A DNA stretch of 64,000 bases from NCBI RefSeq assembly GCF_009862785.1, contig NZ_WWHU01000001.1, positions 682,001-746,000 of the forward strand, given 5' to 3'. Source of the DNA: Gordonia sp. SID5947 (GTDB lineage Bacteria; Actinomycetota; Actinomycetes; Mycobacteriales; Mycobacteriaceae). A model generated the notes under the pieces. It ran no database searches and was not told where the DNA came from. It saw only the letters and a list, made by a program, of their open reading frames with translations. The position numbers were made by a program, and so were the translations under genes. Numbering within the stretch: the first letter of the stretch is position 1; every line of letters begins with the position of its first letter. Below, one piece after another: positions 51,753 to 61,357 of this stretch.

Positions 51753-54700
51753 ATGTTCCACCTGCACCGCGCCGAACGCACCGATGCGCTCGCCGATGCC
51801 CTCGCCGACCTGTTGCGTACCCCGCTCGCGGATCCGATGGCCACGGAGATCGTGTCGGTGCCGGCGCCCGGGGTGGAACGCTGGCTGCAGCAGCGTCTGG
51901 CAATGCGCCTGGGCACATCGGGACCCGACGGCGACGGCGTGGCGGCGAACATCGACTTCTCGTCGCCGGCGGTACTGACCGACCGTGTCATCGACGACGG
52001 GCTGGCCCGGGCCGGCCTGGCCCCGGTGGCACGCGAGAGGGGTCGGTCGATTGCGGGCGAACGCTGGCGTCCGGCGGCCCTGACATGGCCGGTGCTGCGG
52101 GTACTCGACGAGATGATCGACGATCCGCGTCTCGCGGTGCTCGCGCGGCATGTCGGCGCGGACGGCCGCGACAGCGCCGATGAACATCGCCGCGGCCGGC
52201 GGTTTGCGACAGCTCGGCAGATCGCGCAGTTGTTCGACGACTACGGGCGACAACGTCCGGCGATGCTGAGTGCCTGGGCGGTGGGCCACGACACCGACGG
52301 CATGGGAGCAGCGCTCCCCGCGGACCTGGCCTGGCAGCCCGACTTCTGGCGGGCGGTCCGCGCCGAGATCGGGGAGCGGCATCCGTCGGAATCGCTGACC
52401 GACGTCTGCGCGGTGGTGCGCGAGGATGCGGACGCGACGGGGCTGCCGGAACGGCTGTCGGTGTTCGGGCCGACCCGGGTGGCCGAATCGCTGCTGTACG
52501 TGCTCGGCGCACTGGCCGTCCACCGCGACGTCCATCTGTTCGTCCCGCACCCCGGCCCGGCTCTGTGGGCGGCAGTGGCCGACGCGGCCGGTCCGTCGAC
52601 AAGCTCGCGACGTGCCGATCACCGGCCGCCTGCCCTCGCGCACCCACTGCTCGCCAGCCTGTCGCGTGACGTCCAAGAACTCCAGCGCCGGGTGGCTCCG
52701 GCGGCCGATCATGTCCTGCACCATCGGCCGGTTTCCGACACCGCGCAGGGCACGGTTCTGGCGGCGCTCCAGGCCGGGATCCGTGACGACCGGCTCGAGG
52801 CCGGGGTGGTTCCCCTCGACAATTCGGTCGAGATACATTCCTGCCACGGACCAGAACGTCAGGTCGAGGTCCTGCGGGACCGGCTCCTCCATCTCTTCGC
52901 CGACGACCCGACGCTGCAACCCCGTGACGTCCTCGTCATGTGTCCGGACGTGGAGGACTTCGCGCCTCTCATCCGCGGTGCCTTCGGCCAGCCGGGTCTG
53001 GGACACCCCGCCTTCGAGTTGCGGGTGAGGCTCGCCGATCGTGGTCTCCGACACACGAATCCCGTCCTCGACGTGGTGGCTGCCGTGGTCGAACTCGCCG
53101 CCGGGCGTGTCTCGGCGGGCGCCGTCCTCGACCTGCTCGGGCGACCACCGGTCCGGCTGCGTTTCGAGTTGTCAGACGACGACCTCGAGATCGTCCGGGA
53201 GTGGTTGACGGGCAGCAATGTCCGGTGGGCGATCGACGACACGCAGCGGTCGCGCTTCGGGCTGTCGGGTTTCGGCCAGGGGACGTTCGAGGCCGGCCTC
53301 GACCGCATTCTCCTCGGTGCGGTCGCCGAGGAGGCCGACGGCGAGTGGCTCGACACGGCCCTCCCGCTCGCGGGTGTGGAGAGCACCGAGATCGACCTCG
53401 CCGGGCGTTTCGCGGAGTTCGTCACCCGCCTGTCGACCACGCTGCACGATCTGGCCGGCACCCACCACCCGCAGCGGTGGGTCGACATCTTGATCGGCAT
53501 CGTCGACGCCCTGGTGGCGACCGACTTCGACGAAGAATGGCAACGCGCACAGGCGATCCGATCGATCACGGCCGCATTCGACGACCCGCGTGCCGATCGG
53601 GATGACACGCCGACGACGCTGCGTCTCGGCGATGTCCGGGATCTGATGGCGGGGCTGGTGGCCGCCACGCCGACCCGCTCCAACTTCCGAACCGGTGAAC
53701 TCACCGTCTGCTCGATGGTGCCGATGCGGTCGGTACCGCACCGCGTGATCGTGCTGCTGGGAGTCGATGCCGACGCTTTCCCGCGGGCGCAGCGCACGGA
53801 CGGCGACGACATCCTTGGTCGGTCGCCCCTGCTGGGCGAGCGGAATCCGCGCGACGAGGACCGCCAGCTGTTCCTGGACGCCATCTGCGCCGCGCAGGAG
53901 AACCTCCTGCTCTTCTACACGGGCGCCGATCCCGTCTCCGGCCAACGGGTTCCGCCTGCCGTCGTGGTGAGCGAGCTCGTCGACGCGGTGCACACCCTCA
54001 CGACCGGTACCGCCACCGACGACGCGACCGGTTGTACCCGCCTGCACACGCTCCACGGGTTCGACGAGCGCAATTTCGTGCCGGGCGCGATCGCCGGTGT
54101 CGACGGGCCGTTCTCCTACGACCGAGCGCTCCTCGATGGTGCGCGTGCCCTGGGGGCCGCGCCGGTGACCGCGCGACGGATCTCGGACATCAGACTGGAG
54201 ACGACGGAACCCGACGACATCGCCCTCGACACACTCGTCAGCTTCCTGACCAACCCGATCGAAGGATTCGTCCGGCAACGACTCGGCGTGCGGGTTCCCG
54301 ACGAGGAACGACCCCACGCCGACCAACTCGACGTCGAGCTGGCTGCCCTGGACCGCTGGGGGATCGGCGACCGGTTCCTGTCCCGGATGCTCGCCGGGAG
54401 CGATCTGGCAGACTGTCAGGCTGCTGAGCTCCGGCGTGGTACGTTGCCGCCGTTCGCATTCGGGACCCGTGAGTTGCAAGCCATCTCCGCGGACGTCGAG
54501 GCCGTTTTCGACGCCGCCTCCGCTGCCAGATCTGGCCAGTCCCAGACGACCGACGTGGTGGTGCCCCTCCCGGACGGTCGCCGGCTCCACGGCACCGTCG
54601 GCGACATCTTCGCGGGTACCACGGTCACCGCCACCTATTCGAAACTCCGGGCCAAGCAGCGGCTCGGAGCCTGGATACGGCTCCTGGCCCTCGCCGCGGC

Positions 54701-55181
54701 GGACCACGGCGACGAGTCGGGATCTCCGATGCGGGCCGCCGTGGTGGTGGCCCGCCGGACCGGGCGGTCGGGAGGCGTCGCCCGGTCGTTGTTCGCCGTT
54801 CCCGACGACCCGCTTGCCGTTCTCGTCGACCTGATCGCCATACGGGATGTGGGTTTGCGTCGGGTGCTGCCGCTGCCGCTGGACCCGGCCGCGGATTTCG
54901 CCGATCACCACCGTCGAACTGGCCGCGTCGACCGAGCGCTCCCGGCCGCCCGCAAGGCTTTCGACGGCGATTTCGGTGCCGGACGGGACCGGTACCTGCG
55001 GTTGGCGTACACCGGGGACGTCACGGCGGCCGTCGACTTCGGTGTCCTGACCGACGAAGTGTTCCAGGGCGATCACCGGTGGTGCGATCTACCGCTGCCG
55101 GGCGACGTCGGGGATCCGGTGTTCGCCGGACTCGCCCGGCGGGTGTGGGAGCCCCTCATGGATCACGAGACGATGACATGA
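51753..55181 (+). CDS. recC: Exodeoxyribonuclease V subunit gamma
   Basis: A 1142-residue RecC. The start MFHLHRAERTDALADALADLL and VSVPAPGVERWLQQRLAMRLG near 35-55, then VFGPTRVAESLLYVLGAL near 230, IHSCHGPERQVEVLRDRLLHLF near 365 and LTVCSMVPMRSVPHRVIVLLG near 650, are family blocks. It forms the scaffold of RecBCD, lacks active helicase residues and holds the Chi-recognition channel. ATG 51753 has GAGGGCGAC eight bases upstream. It overlaps recB by four bases (ATGA). Such gene order, recC-recB-recD, is the actinobacterial one. Confidence 0.95.
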   Translation: MFHLHRAERTDALADALADLLRTPLADPMATEIVSVPAPGVERWLQQRLAMRLGTSGPDGDGVAANIDFSSPAVLTDRVIDDGLARAGLAPVARERGRSIAGERWRPAALTWPVLRVLDEMIDDPRLAVLARHVGADGRDSADEHRRGRRFATARQIAQLFDDYGRQRPAMLSAWAVGHDTDGMGAALPADLAWQPDFWRAVRAEIGERHPSESLTDVCAVVREDADATGLPERLSVFGPTRVAESLLYVLGALAVHRDVHLFVPHPGPALWAAVADAAGPSTSSRRADHRPPALAHPLLASLSRDVQELQRRVAPAADHVLHHRPVSDTAQGTVLAALQAGIRDDRLEAGVVPLDNSVEIHSCHGPERQVEVLRDRLLHLFADDPTLQPRDVLVMCPDVEDFAPLIRGAFGQPGLGHPAFELRVRLADRGLRHTNPVLDVVAAVVELAAGRVSAGAVLDLLGRPPVRLRFELSDDDLEIVREWLTGSNVRWAIDDTQRSRFGLSGFGQGTFEAGLDRILLGAVAEEADGEWLDTALPLAGVESTEIDLAGRFAEFVTRLSTTLHDLAGTHHPQRWVDILIGIVDALVATDFDEEWQRAQAIRSITAAFDDPRADRDDTPTTLRLGDVRDLMAGLVAATPTRSNFRTGELTVCSMVPMRSVPHRVIVLLGVDADAFPRAQRTDGDDILGRSPLLGERNPRDEDRQLFLDAICAAQENLLLFYTGADPVSGQRVPPAVVVSELVDAVHTLTTGTATDDATGCTRLHTLHGFDERNFVPGAIAGVDGPFSYDRALLDGARALGAAPVTARRISDIRLETTEPDDIALDTLVSFLTNPIEGFVRQRLGVRVPDEERPHADQLDVELAALDRWGIGDRFLSRMLAGSDLADCQAAELRRGTLPPFAFGTRELQAISADVEAVFDAASAARSGQSQTTDVVVPLPDGRRLHGTVGDIFAGTTVTATYSKLRAKQRLGAWIRLLALAAADHGDESGSPMRAAVVVARRTGRSGGVARSLFAVPDDPLAVLVDLIAIRDVGLRRVLPLPLDPAADFADHHRRTGRVDRALPAARKAFDGDFGAGRDRYLRLAYTGDVTAAVDFGVLTDEVFQGDHRWCDLPLPGDVGDPVFAGLARRVWEPLMDHETMT

Positions 55182-58100
55182 CGCCGGCACCGACCGCATT
55201 CGATGTGACGGCTGAGTTGCCGGACGGCACCACGGTTCTGGAGGCGAGCGCCGGAACCGGGAAGACCTTTGCGATCGTGGGTTTGGGCGCGCGGTTCATC
55301 GCCGAGGGCGTGCCGATCGACAAGTTGCTGCTCGTCACCTTCAGCCGTGCGGCAACCGCGGAGTTGCGCGAACGGATGCGCGAGCGGGTCGCCGAACTCG
55401 TTCGGGCGCTTCAAGATCCGACGCGGTGTCGAACGGCCGACGATCCGCTCGTTCGTCATCTGGGTGCCGGCACCGACGCCGAGGTGACCGTGCGTCGGGA
55501 GCGTCTGGTGCGGGCGCTGTCGGACTTCGACGCATCGACGATCGCGACCACACACACCTTCTGCAACCGGATGCTCGACGCCTTGGGATTCCTCGGCGAA
55601 CGCGAACTCGTCCACGAGATCGTCGAGGACGTCGACGATCTCGTGGACGAGGCCGCCCTCGATACCTACATCCGCGGGTATGCGGGGTCCGATCGCCCGG
55701 AGATCTCGCTCGCCGACGCCAGGTCGATCGCGCGTGACGCGGTTCGTCAGCCGGCCGCCGCCCTGGCTCCGACGGTCGACGACCTCGGCGGTGCAACCGG
55801 AGACGAGGCGACGGTCGCGACCCGACGCGTGCGGTTCGCGGCCCGCGTGCGGCAGATCATCGAAGACCGCAAGCGGTTGTCGCGTCTACGCACCTACGAC
55901 GATCTCCAGATGATCCTGTTCCGGATCGTCACCGACCCGGTGGTGGGACCGGCCGCGTGTGAACGGATCCGGTCGGTTTTCGAGGCCGTATTGGTCGACG
56001 AGTTCCAGGACACCGACCCGCAGCAGTGGGAGATCGTCCGGCGGTGTTTCCACGGTCATCGCACGCTTGTGCTGGTGGGTGACCCCAAGCAGTCGATCTA
56101 CGGATTCCGCGGTGCCGAGGTCCTGAGTTATCTGCAGGCGGTCGGTTCGGCCGACACCCTTCGTGCGCTCGATGTGAACCGCCGTTCCGACGGTGATCTG
56201 GTCGATGCCCTCGGGCGCTTGTACGGCGGTGCGGAACTGGGGCATCGCGACATCGTGGTTCGTCCGGTGAGTGCCGACCGCTCCGGCAGCCGGATCGACG
56301 GGATGTCGCCGGTCCGGCTGAGGGCGTTCCCGCGCAAGGCATTCCCGGTCACCGGACGCAGCGGGTTCGCGGCGGTCGGGGCCGTGCGGGACCGCGTGAT
56401 CGCCGATGTCGCCCGGGATATCGCCGGGTTGCTGGCCTCGGGCACGGCCATCGAGGTCGACGGGGTGGTGCGCCCGGTCGAACCCGGCGATATCGCGGTG
56501 CTCGTCACGCTGAACAAGACGATCGAGCCTCTGCAACGCCATCTGCAGGATCATGGGGTGGCAGCGGTCATCGGGTCCGGTACCAGCGTCTTCCACACCG
56601 CGGCCGCGCGGCACTGGCTCGCCGTGATCCGGGCGATAGAACAGCCGGCCCGCGCCGACCTCGTCCGGCTGGCCGCACTCAGCCCACTGGTCGGCCGAGC
56701 CCCCGAGGACCTGTCCGCCGACGACGGATCCGACACCGCCGCATTGGCCGAGACCCTGCACGGGCTCGGCCGGGTGTTCGACGAGGGTGGATTCGCCGCG
56801 ATGTCACAACGTCTGATGAATCGCATGGGGGTTGCCGAGCGGGTGCTCGCGGCCGAGGACGGCGAACGGGCATTGACCGACCTCCTCCAGGTGGCTTCCC
56901 TGTGCAACGCCGAGGTCATGGAGACTTCGTGTGGTGTGAGCGCGTTGATCGAATGGCTCGCCGACCGGATCGCGGACACCACCCGGTGGCAGCGGCACGA
57001 GGACCAGACCCGACGGCTCGACCGAGACACCGAGGCCGTGCAGATCATGACGGTGCACCGGAGCAAGGGATTGCAGTTCCCGATCGTGTACGTGCCGTTC
57101 GCCTGGGACGGCACACGGAATTCCAACCGTGCGACCTTCACCTACCACGATGATTCGGGCGCCCGCATCCTCGACGTGGGCGGCAAGGAAGCGCCCGGCT
57201 ATCAGGCGCGGTGGCGACGGCACGAGAGCGAGTCGGCGGGTGAAGAGCTACGCCTGCTGTACGTCGCGCTCACCCGTGCGCAGTCGCAAGTGGTGATCTG
57301 GTGGGCGCCTGCGTACTTCACGAAGAACTCGGCACTGCATCGGCTCCTGTTCGGCCGCAAGCCGGATACCGCGACCGTGCCGGAGAGCTTCGATGTCCCT
57401 GACGATGACACATGTGGTCGTGTACTCACCGGCTACGGTGGTGCCGATGGCCTCATCCGGGTGGAGGTGGCGGGCCGCGACGGCGCCGACTCCGCGGCAC
57501 AGCGCCCACCCGCGCGTCCGCGGAGCGGATTGGCCGTTGCCCTGTTCGACCGTGCCATCGATCAGAGTTGGCGTCGCACTTCGTATTCGGCGATCGTCGC
57601 CGCCGCCGGTCATCACGCCCATCAACCGGCGCTGGCGTCCGGTAGCGAGGCGGCGGACGGTCTGATCGCCGACGAACCGGCGGAGGCGGTGGACGGCACT
57701 GCGGTCACCGCACAACCGGTCGAGGGCACTGCATCTCTGATGAACGGCATGCCGTTCGGTGCGGCGTTCGGCACCCTGGTCCATGAGGTACTCGAATACG
57801 TCGACACCGATGCCGCCGACATCAGCGCGCACGTGCGCGAACTCTGTACCGCCGCGATCGAGGCTCGGATGGTCGACGTCGATGTCGACCGCTTGACGGC
57901 AGCGCTGGTGGGCGTGCTCACCACGCCATTGGGGTTCGGCGATCTCTGGCAGGTCCGCCCCGTCGACCGGTTGGCCGAGCTGGACTTCGAGTTCCCCCTC
58001 ACGGCCGAATCGGCGACGGCGACGCCTCCGCCCGGCGTCGCGATGGCCTCGATAGCCGATCTGATGGACCGTCACCTCCCCGCCGACGACCCCCTCGTCG

Positions 58101-58519
58101 ACTACGGTGCGCGGCTCCGGGAGATGCCACCGCAACGGATACGTGGTTTCCTCACCGGGAGCATCGATTCGGTGCTGCGCACCCCCGACAACCGCTTCGT
58201 GGTGGTCGATTACAAGACCAACAGATTGCGGCCCGGCGACCTGGCCGCAGAAGACTTCGACCGCGATGCGATGGCCGCAGAGATGATGGGCGCCAATTAT
58301 CCGCTTCAGGCTCTGCTGTATTCGGTTGCGCTTCATCGATATCTGCGGTGGCGACTGCGCGGCTACGACGCCGCAGAACATCTCGGGCCCGTGCAGTACC
58401 ACTTCGTCCGGGGCATGGTCGGTCCCGACACCCCGCCCGGGTGCGGTGTCTTCGAATGGAAGGTCCCGGCCCGGTTGGTCGAGGAGCTCTCGGACCTGCT
58501 CGCGAAGGGGACGGCATGA
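55178..58519 (+). CDS. recB: Exodeoxyribonuclease V subunit beta (helicase-nuclease)
   Basis: A 1113-residue UvrD-family helicase joined to a nuclease. Walker A is LEASAGTGKTF near residue 21-31, VDEFQDTDPQQWEIV near 272 is motif II, TVHRSKGLQFPIVYVPF near 625 is motif V, and LLYVALTRAQSQVVIWW near 690 is motif VI. The C-terminal nuclease holds GSIDSVLRTPDNRFVVVDYKTN near 995-1015, with the Asp-Tyr-Lys catalytic centre. RecB unwinds from DNA ends and loads the recombinase. ATG 55178 overlaps the recC stop; its own stop overlaps recD. Confidence 0.95.
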   Translation: MTPAPTAFDVTAELPDGTTVLEASAGTGKTFAIVGLGARFIAEGVPIDKLLLVTFSRAATAELRERMRERVAELVRALQDPTRCRTADDPLVRHLGAGTDAEVTVRRERLVRALSDFDASTIATTHTFCNRMLDALGFLGERELVHEIVEDVDDLVDEAALDTYIRGYAGSDRPEISLADARSIARDAVRQPAAALAPTVDDLGGATGDEATVATRRVRFAARVRQIIEDRKRLSRLRTYDDLQMILFRIVTDPVVGPAACERIRSVFEAVLVDEFQDTDPQQWEIVRRCFHGHRTLVLVGDPKQSIYGFRGAEVLSYLQAVGSADTLRALDVNRRSDGDLVDALGRLYGGAELGHRDIVVRPVSADRSGSRIDGMSPVRLRAFPRKAFPVTGRSGFAAVGAVRDRVIADVARDIAGLLASGTAIEVDGVVRPVEPGDIAVLVTLNKTIEPLQRHLQDHGVAAVIGSGTSVFHTAAARHWLAVIRAIEQPARADLVRLAALSPLVGRAPEDLSADDGSDTAALAETLHGLGRVFDEGGFAAMSQRLMNRMGVAERVLAAEDGERALTDLLQVASLCNAEVMETSCGVSALIEWLADRIADTTRWQRHEDQTRRLDRDTEAVQIMTVHRSKGLQFPIVYVPFAWDGTRNSNRATFTYHDDSGARILDVGGKEAPGYQARWRRHESESAGEELRLLYVALTRAQSQVVIWWAPAYFTKNSALHRLLFGRKPDTATVPESFDVPDDDTCGRVLTGYGGADGLIRVEVAGRDGADSAAQRPPARPRSGLAVALFDRAIDQSWRRTSYSAIVAAAGHHAHQPALASGSEAADGLIADEPAEAVDGTAVTAQPVEGTASLMNGMPFGAAFGTLVHEVLEYVDTDAADISAHVRELCTAAIEARMVDVDVDRLTAALVGVLTTPLGFGDLWQVRPVDRLAELDFEFPLTAESATATPPPGVAMASIADLMDRHLPADDPLVDYGARLREMPPQRIRGFLTGSIDSVLRTPDNRFVVVDYKTNRLRPGDLAAEDFDRDAMAAEMMGANYPLQALLYSVALHRYLRWRLRGYDAAEHLGPVQYHFVRGMVGPDTPPGCGVFEWKVPARLVEELSDLLAKGTA

Positions 58520-60459
58520 CCATCACGCAGTCCGACGGAACGAGCGGACGGGACCCAGAGGGGTCGCGGCCGGTCCGCACCACGTCCGATCCCCGGACGG
58601 TTGCCTCAGGAGATGGCACGCTGGGACTCCTGAACTCCCGGGGTGTGCTCGACGCCGCGGACGTCCATGTCACCCGACGCCTCGTGCTGCTGAGTGGTGG
58701 ACACGTGAGCGACGCCGCGCAGATCGCGACGGCGTTGGCGGTGCGGGCTGTGCGACAGGGGTCGACGTGCCTGGCCATCGGACGGGTCCCGGAGATCGGC
58801 GCCGACGACGCTGCCGTCGCCGAGGTGCTGCCGTCGCCCGACGAGCTGGAACGAGCGTTGGTGGACTGTGTCCTGGTTCGCGGTGGCGAGACCGGACCCT
58901 TGCGGCCGCTGGTCCTCGCCACCTCAGACGACGGTCCGTTGCTCTACTTGCGGAAGTACTTTCGCCAGGAGGAACTGATCCGCTCGGTGCTGGGCGAACG
59001 CCGTGCGTCCCGCCCCGATGTCGATGTGTCCGACGTGACGTCGGCTGTGGAAGCGGTCTTCGGCCCGGCGGATCCCGGCGACGCGGATCTACAGCGCATC
59101 GCGGCCCAGATGGCTGCCGTCAGTTGGACACTGGTGGTCGCGGGTGGGCCGGGCACAGGCAAGACATACACGGTCGCCAGGATCCTGGCGGTGTTGGATC
59201 GGCTCGCCGGGGGAAGTGCCCGAATCGGGCTCTGCGCGCCGACGGGTCGAGCGGCGGCTCAATTGCAGGCGGCGGTGTCGGCCGACGAGGCCGCGCCGCG
59301 ATCGGTGCACGCGGTGACCGTGCACTCGTTGCTGGGCTGGCGTCCGGGATCGGCTCCACGGTTCGGCAGAGGCAACAAGCTCCCACACGATGTCGTCGTG
59401 GTGGACGAGACCTCGATGTTGTCGATGACTGCGATGAGCAAACTGCTCGACGCGGTGCGCCCGGACGCCCGGGTGATCCTGGTCGGCGATCCACATCAGC
59501 TCGCGTCGGTCGAGGCGGGCGCGGTCCTTGCCGATCTCGTCGATCGTGATGACGCGGCGGCCCCCACTCCGATTCCGCGCGGGGTTCTCGACGAGGACGT
59601 GATGTCGACGATCTCCGACCGCGACCGGGTCGAACGCGGTGTCGTCACGCTGCGTCGGGGGCACCGGTTCGGGGGCGGCATAGCCAGGGTGGCCGCGGCC
59701 ATCAACCGCGGAGATACGGACTCCGTTCTCGACCTGGTCGGCGATCCGTCCCTCGCGGACGTGACCCTGGTCGCAGCCGATGACCTCGATGAGGTGCGTA
59801 CCGATGTCGTGGCCTGGGGAACCGCCCTGCGCGCCGCCGCGATGGCGGCCGATGCGGACGGTGCGCTCGACGCCCTCGACGGGCACCGGGTGCTGTGTGC
59901 ACACCGGGAGGGTGTCTGGGGCGTCCAGGGATGGTCGCACCGGGTCGTCGAATGGCTGGCGGACGTCCCGGACCACCCACCGCATCTGTCGCTCGACTCG
60001 ACATCACGCGAGGCCGGTCAGCCCATTCTGGTCACCGCGACCGACCGGCAGGCGGGCACGTTCAACGGCGACAGTGGGGTGGTGGTCCGGACGGGCCGTG
60101 CCGAGGGAACCCTTGCTGCCCCGGAGCCGGACACCGATGCGCTGAAGGTCGTGTTCCGGCGCGGCGCGCAGATCTTCGCATTGCATCCGACTCAACTCGC
60201 GGATGCGGTGCCGATGTATGCGATGACGATCCACCGGAGCCAGGGCAGCCAGTTCGACGGTGTGACCGTCATCCTGCCGCCGGAGGGGTCCGAACTGCTC
60301 ACCCGCGAGTTGCTCTACACCGCTGTCACCCGCGCTCGACGACGGGTCCGTATCGTCGGGTCTCCGGAGATTCTGGCCGCCGCCGTCGCGCGTCGTGTGC
60401 AGCGTGCCAGCGGGCTGCGGTCACCGATCCGGGTCGTGGAGGCGCCCGAAGCGACCTGA
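58516..60459 (+). CDS. recD: Exodeoxyribonuclease V subunit alpha (RecD helicase)
   Basis: A 647-residue SF1B helicase. Walker A is VAGGPGTGKTYTVARILAVL near residue 207-226, VVVDETSMLSMTAMSKLL near 295 is motif II, and VPMYAMTIHRSQGSQFDGV near 565, with LLYTAVTRARRRVRIVG near 605, are motifs V and VI. It is the faster motor of RecBCD moving 5'-3'. The N-terminal domain (about 1-200) has no known motif but is needed for assembly. ATG 58516 overlaps the recB stop by four bases (ATGA). Its stop is 10 bases from that of the opposing PIG-L gene. Confidence 0.95.
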   Translation: MTITQSDGTSGRDPEGSRPVRTTSDPRTVASGDGTLGLLNSRGVLDAADVHVTRRLVLLSGGHVSDAAQIATALAVRAVRQGSTCLAIGRVPEIGADDAAVAEVLPSPDELERALVDCVLVRGGETGPLRPLVLATSDDGPLLYLRKYFRQEELIRSVLGERRASRPDVDVSDVTSAVEAVFGPADPGDADLQRIAAQMAAVSWTLVVAGGPGTGKTYTVARILAVLDRLAGGSARIGLCAPTGRAAAQLQAAVSADEAAPRSVHAVTVHSLLGWRPGSAPRFGRGNKLPHDVVVVDETSMLSMTAMSKLLDAVRPDARVILVGDPHQLASVEAGAVLADLVDRDDAAAPTPIPRGVLDEDVMSTISDRDRVERGVVTLRRGHRFGGGIARVAAAINRGDTDSVLDLVGDPSLADVTLVAADDLDEVRTDVVAWGTALRAAAMAADADGALDALDGHRVLCAHREGVWGVQGWSHRVVEWLADVPDHPPHLSLDSTSREAGQPILVTATDRQAGTFNGDSGVVVRTGRAEGTLAAPEPDTDALKVVFRRGAQIFALHPTQLADAVPMYAMTIHRSQGSQFDGVTVILPPEGSELLTRELLYTAVTRARRRVRIVGSPEILAAAVARRVQRASGLRSPIRVVEAPEAT

Positions 60460-60469
60460 TCAGGTGCGG

Positions 60470-61225
60470 TCACTCGAGGTCGACGCCACCGGGGACGAGG
60501 TCACGACGTAGGAAGCACTCGGTCCCCAGCAGGCGGCTGCGCCGCTCGGGCGGGAGGCTCATCAGGGCTTTCATCGTCCGGCTGCGGTCGAGTTCGGTTC
60601 GATGACAGAAAATGGCATCCGCCTTGCGGTCGCGCCACTGCGAGACGTCGAGCACCAGGTCGACATCGTCCTCCGGGGTGCCCGGCAGATACTTCGGCGG
60701 CAGGTCGGCGAAGAGATCGTGCTGCACGTCGTCGACCATCCACTGGGCGATCGTCACGAAGTACATGGAACGCACCCGCCAGGCTTCGCCCGCTGATCGG
60801 TACAGCCCGCCTGATGCGGCGGCGTCGGCCGCCACGGTGGCGAGCCGGTGTGCGTGCACGTGATCGGGGTGGCCGTAGACGCCGATCGCGTCGTAGGTGA
60901 CGACGGCGTCCGGGCGTAGGCGCCGGATGTGCTCCACCAGCGTCCGTACCTGGGCGTCGAGGGGTGCCGAACAGAATCGCACGGAATCCGGTGCGGAGTC
61001 GGGCACGCGGTCATCGGCATAACCGAGCATGATCGGAGGGCGCGGAAGTCCGAGTGTTCGGGCGGCCTCCACCAACTCCGTGTGCCGTCCGGTGCCCGCG
61101 GCCCAGGTACACACGACCAGGTCGGCGTCGCCCCCTCGGGAAGTGTGGCGGGCGATGGCGCCGCCGGTCCACAGCGATTCGTCGTCGGGGTGCGCGTGCA
61201 CGAACAACAGACGAGGAGGAGCCAT
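60470..61225 (-). CDS. PIG-L family deacetylase (MshB/Mca-like)
   Basis: A 251-residue zinc-dependent deacetylase. FVHAHPDDESLWTGG near residue 8-22 has the AHPDD(E) zinc-binding motif, and GVYGHPDHVHAHRLA near 113-127 gives the second His pair. GTGRHTELVEAARTLG is also conserved. Members remove acetyl groups from GlcNAc-Ins (MshB), mycothiol conjugates (Mca) or other N-acetyl sugars; which applies is not shown here. No neighbouring mycothiol gene supports mshB. ATG 61225 with GGAGG-like bases upstream gives the expected short N-terminus. Convergent with recD. Confidence 0.85.
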   Translation of the reverse strand: MAPPRLLFVHAHPDDESLWTGGAIARHTSRGGDADLVVCTWAAGTGRHTELVEAARTLGLPRPPIMLGYADDRVPDSAPDSVRFCSAPLDAQVRTLVEHIRRLRPDAVVTYDAIGVYGHPDHVHAHRLATVAADAAASGGLYRSAGEAWRVRSMYFVTIAQWMVDDVQHDLFADLPPKYLPGTPEDDVDLVLDVSQWRDRKADAIFCHRTELDRSRTMKALMSLPPERRSRLLGTECFLRRDLVPGGVDLE

Positions 61226-61357
61226 GCACCTGTCTTCCTGTTGCGGGACTTCCGGCAGTGTGCGGACGGCCGGTGAGTGGGCCGACCCACTTCAGAGTAG
61301 CCAATCGGCTGATCGGTAATATGCGGCTCCGACAATGACTCTGACGCGGAGGTAATC

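Noticed and set aside
60454..60465. Perfect palindrome ACCTGATCAGGT between recD and the PIG-L gene
   Set aside because: Only five pairs with a two-base loop; too weak for a terminator and partly inside the recD stop codon.
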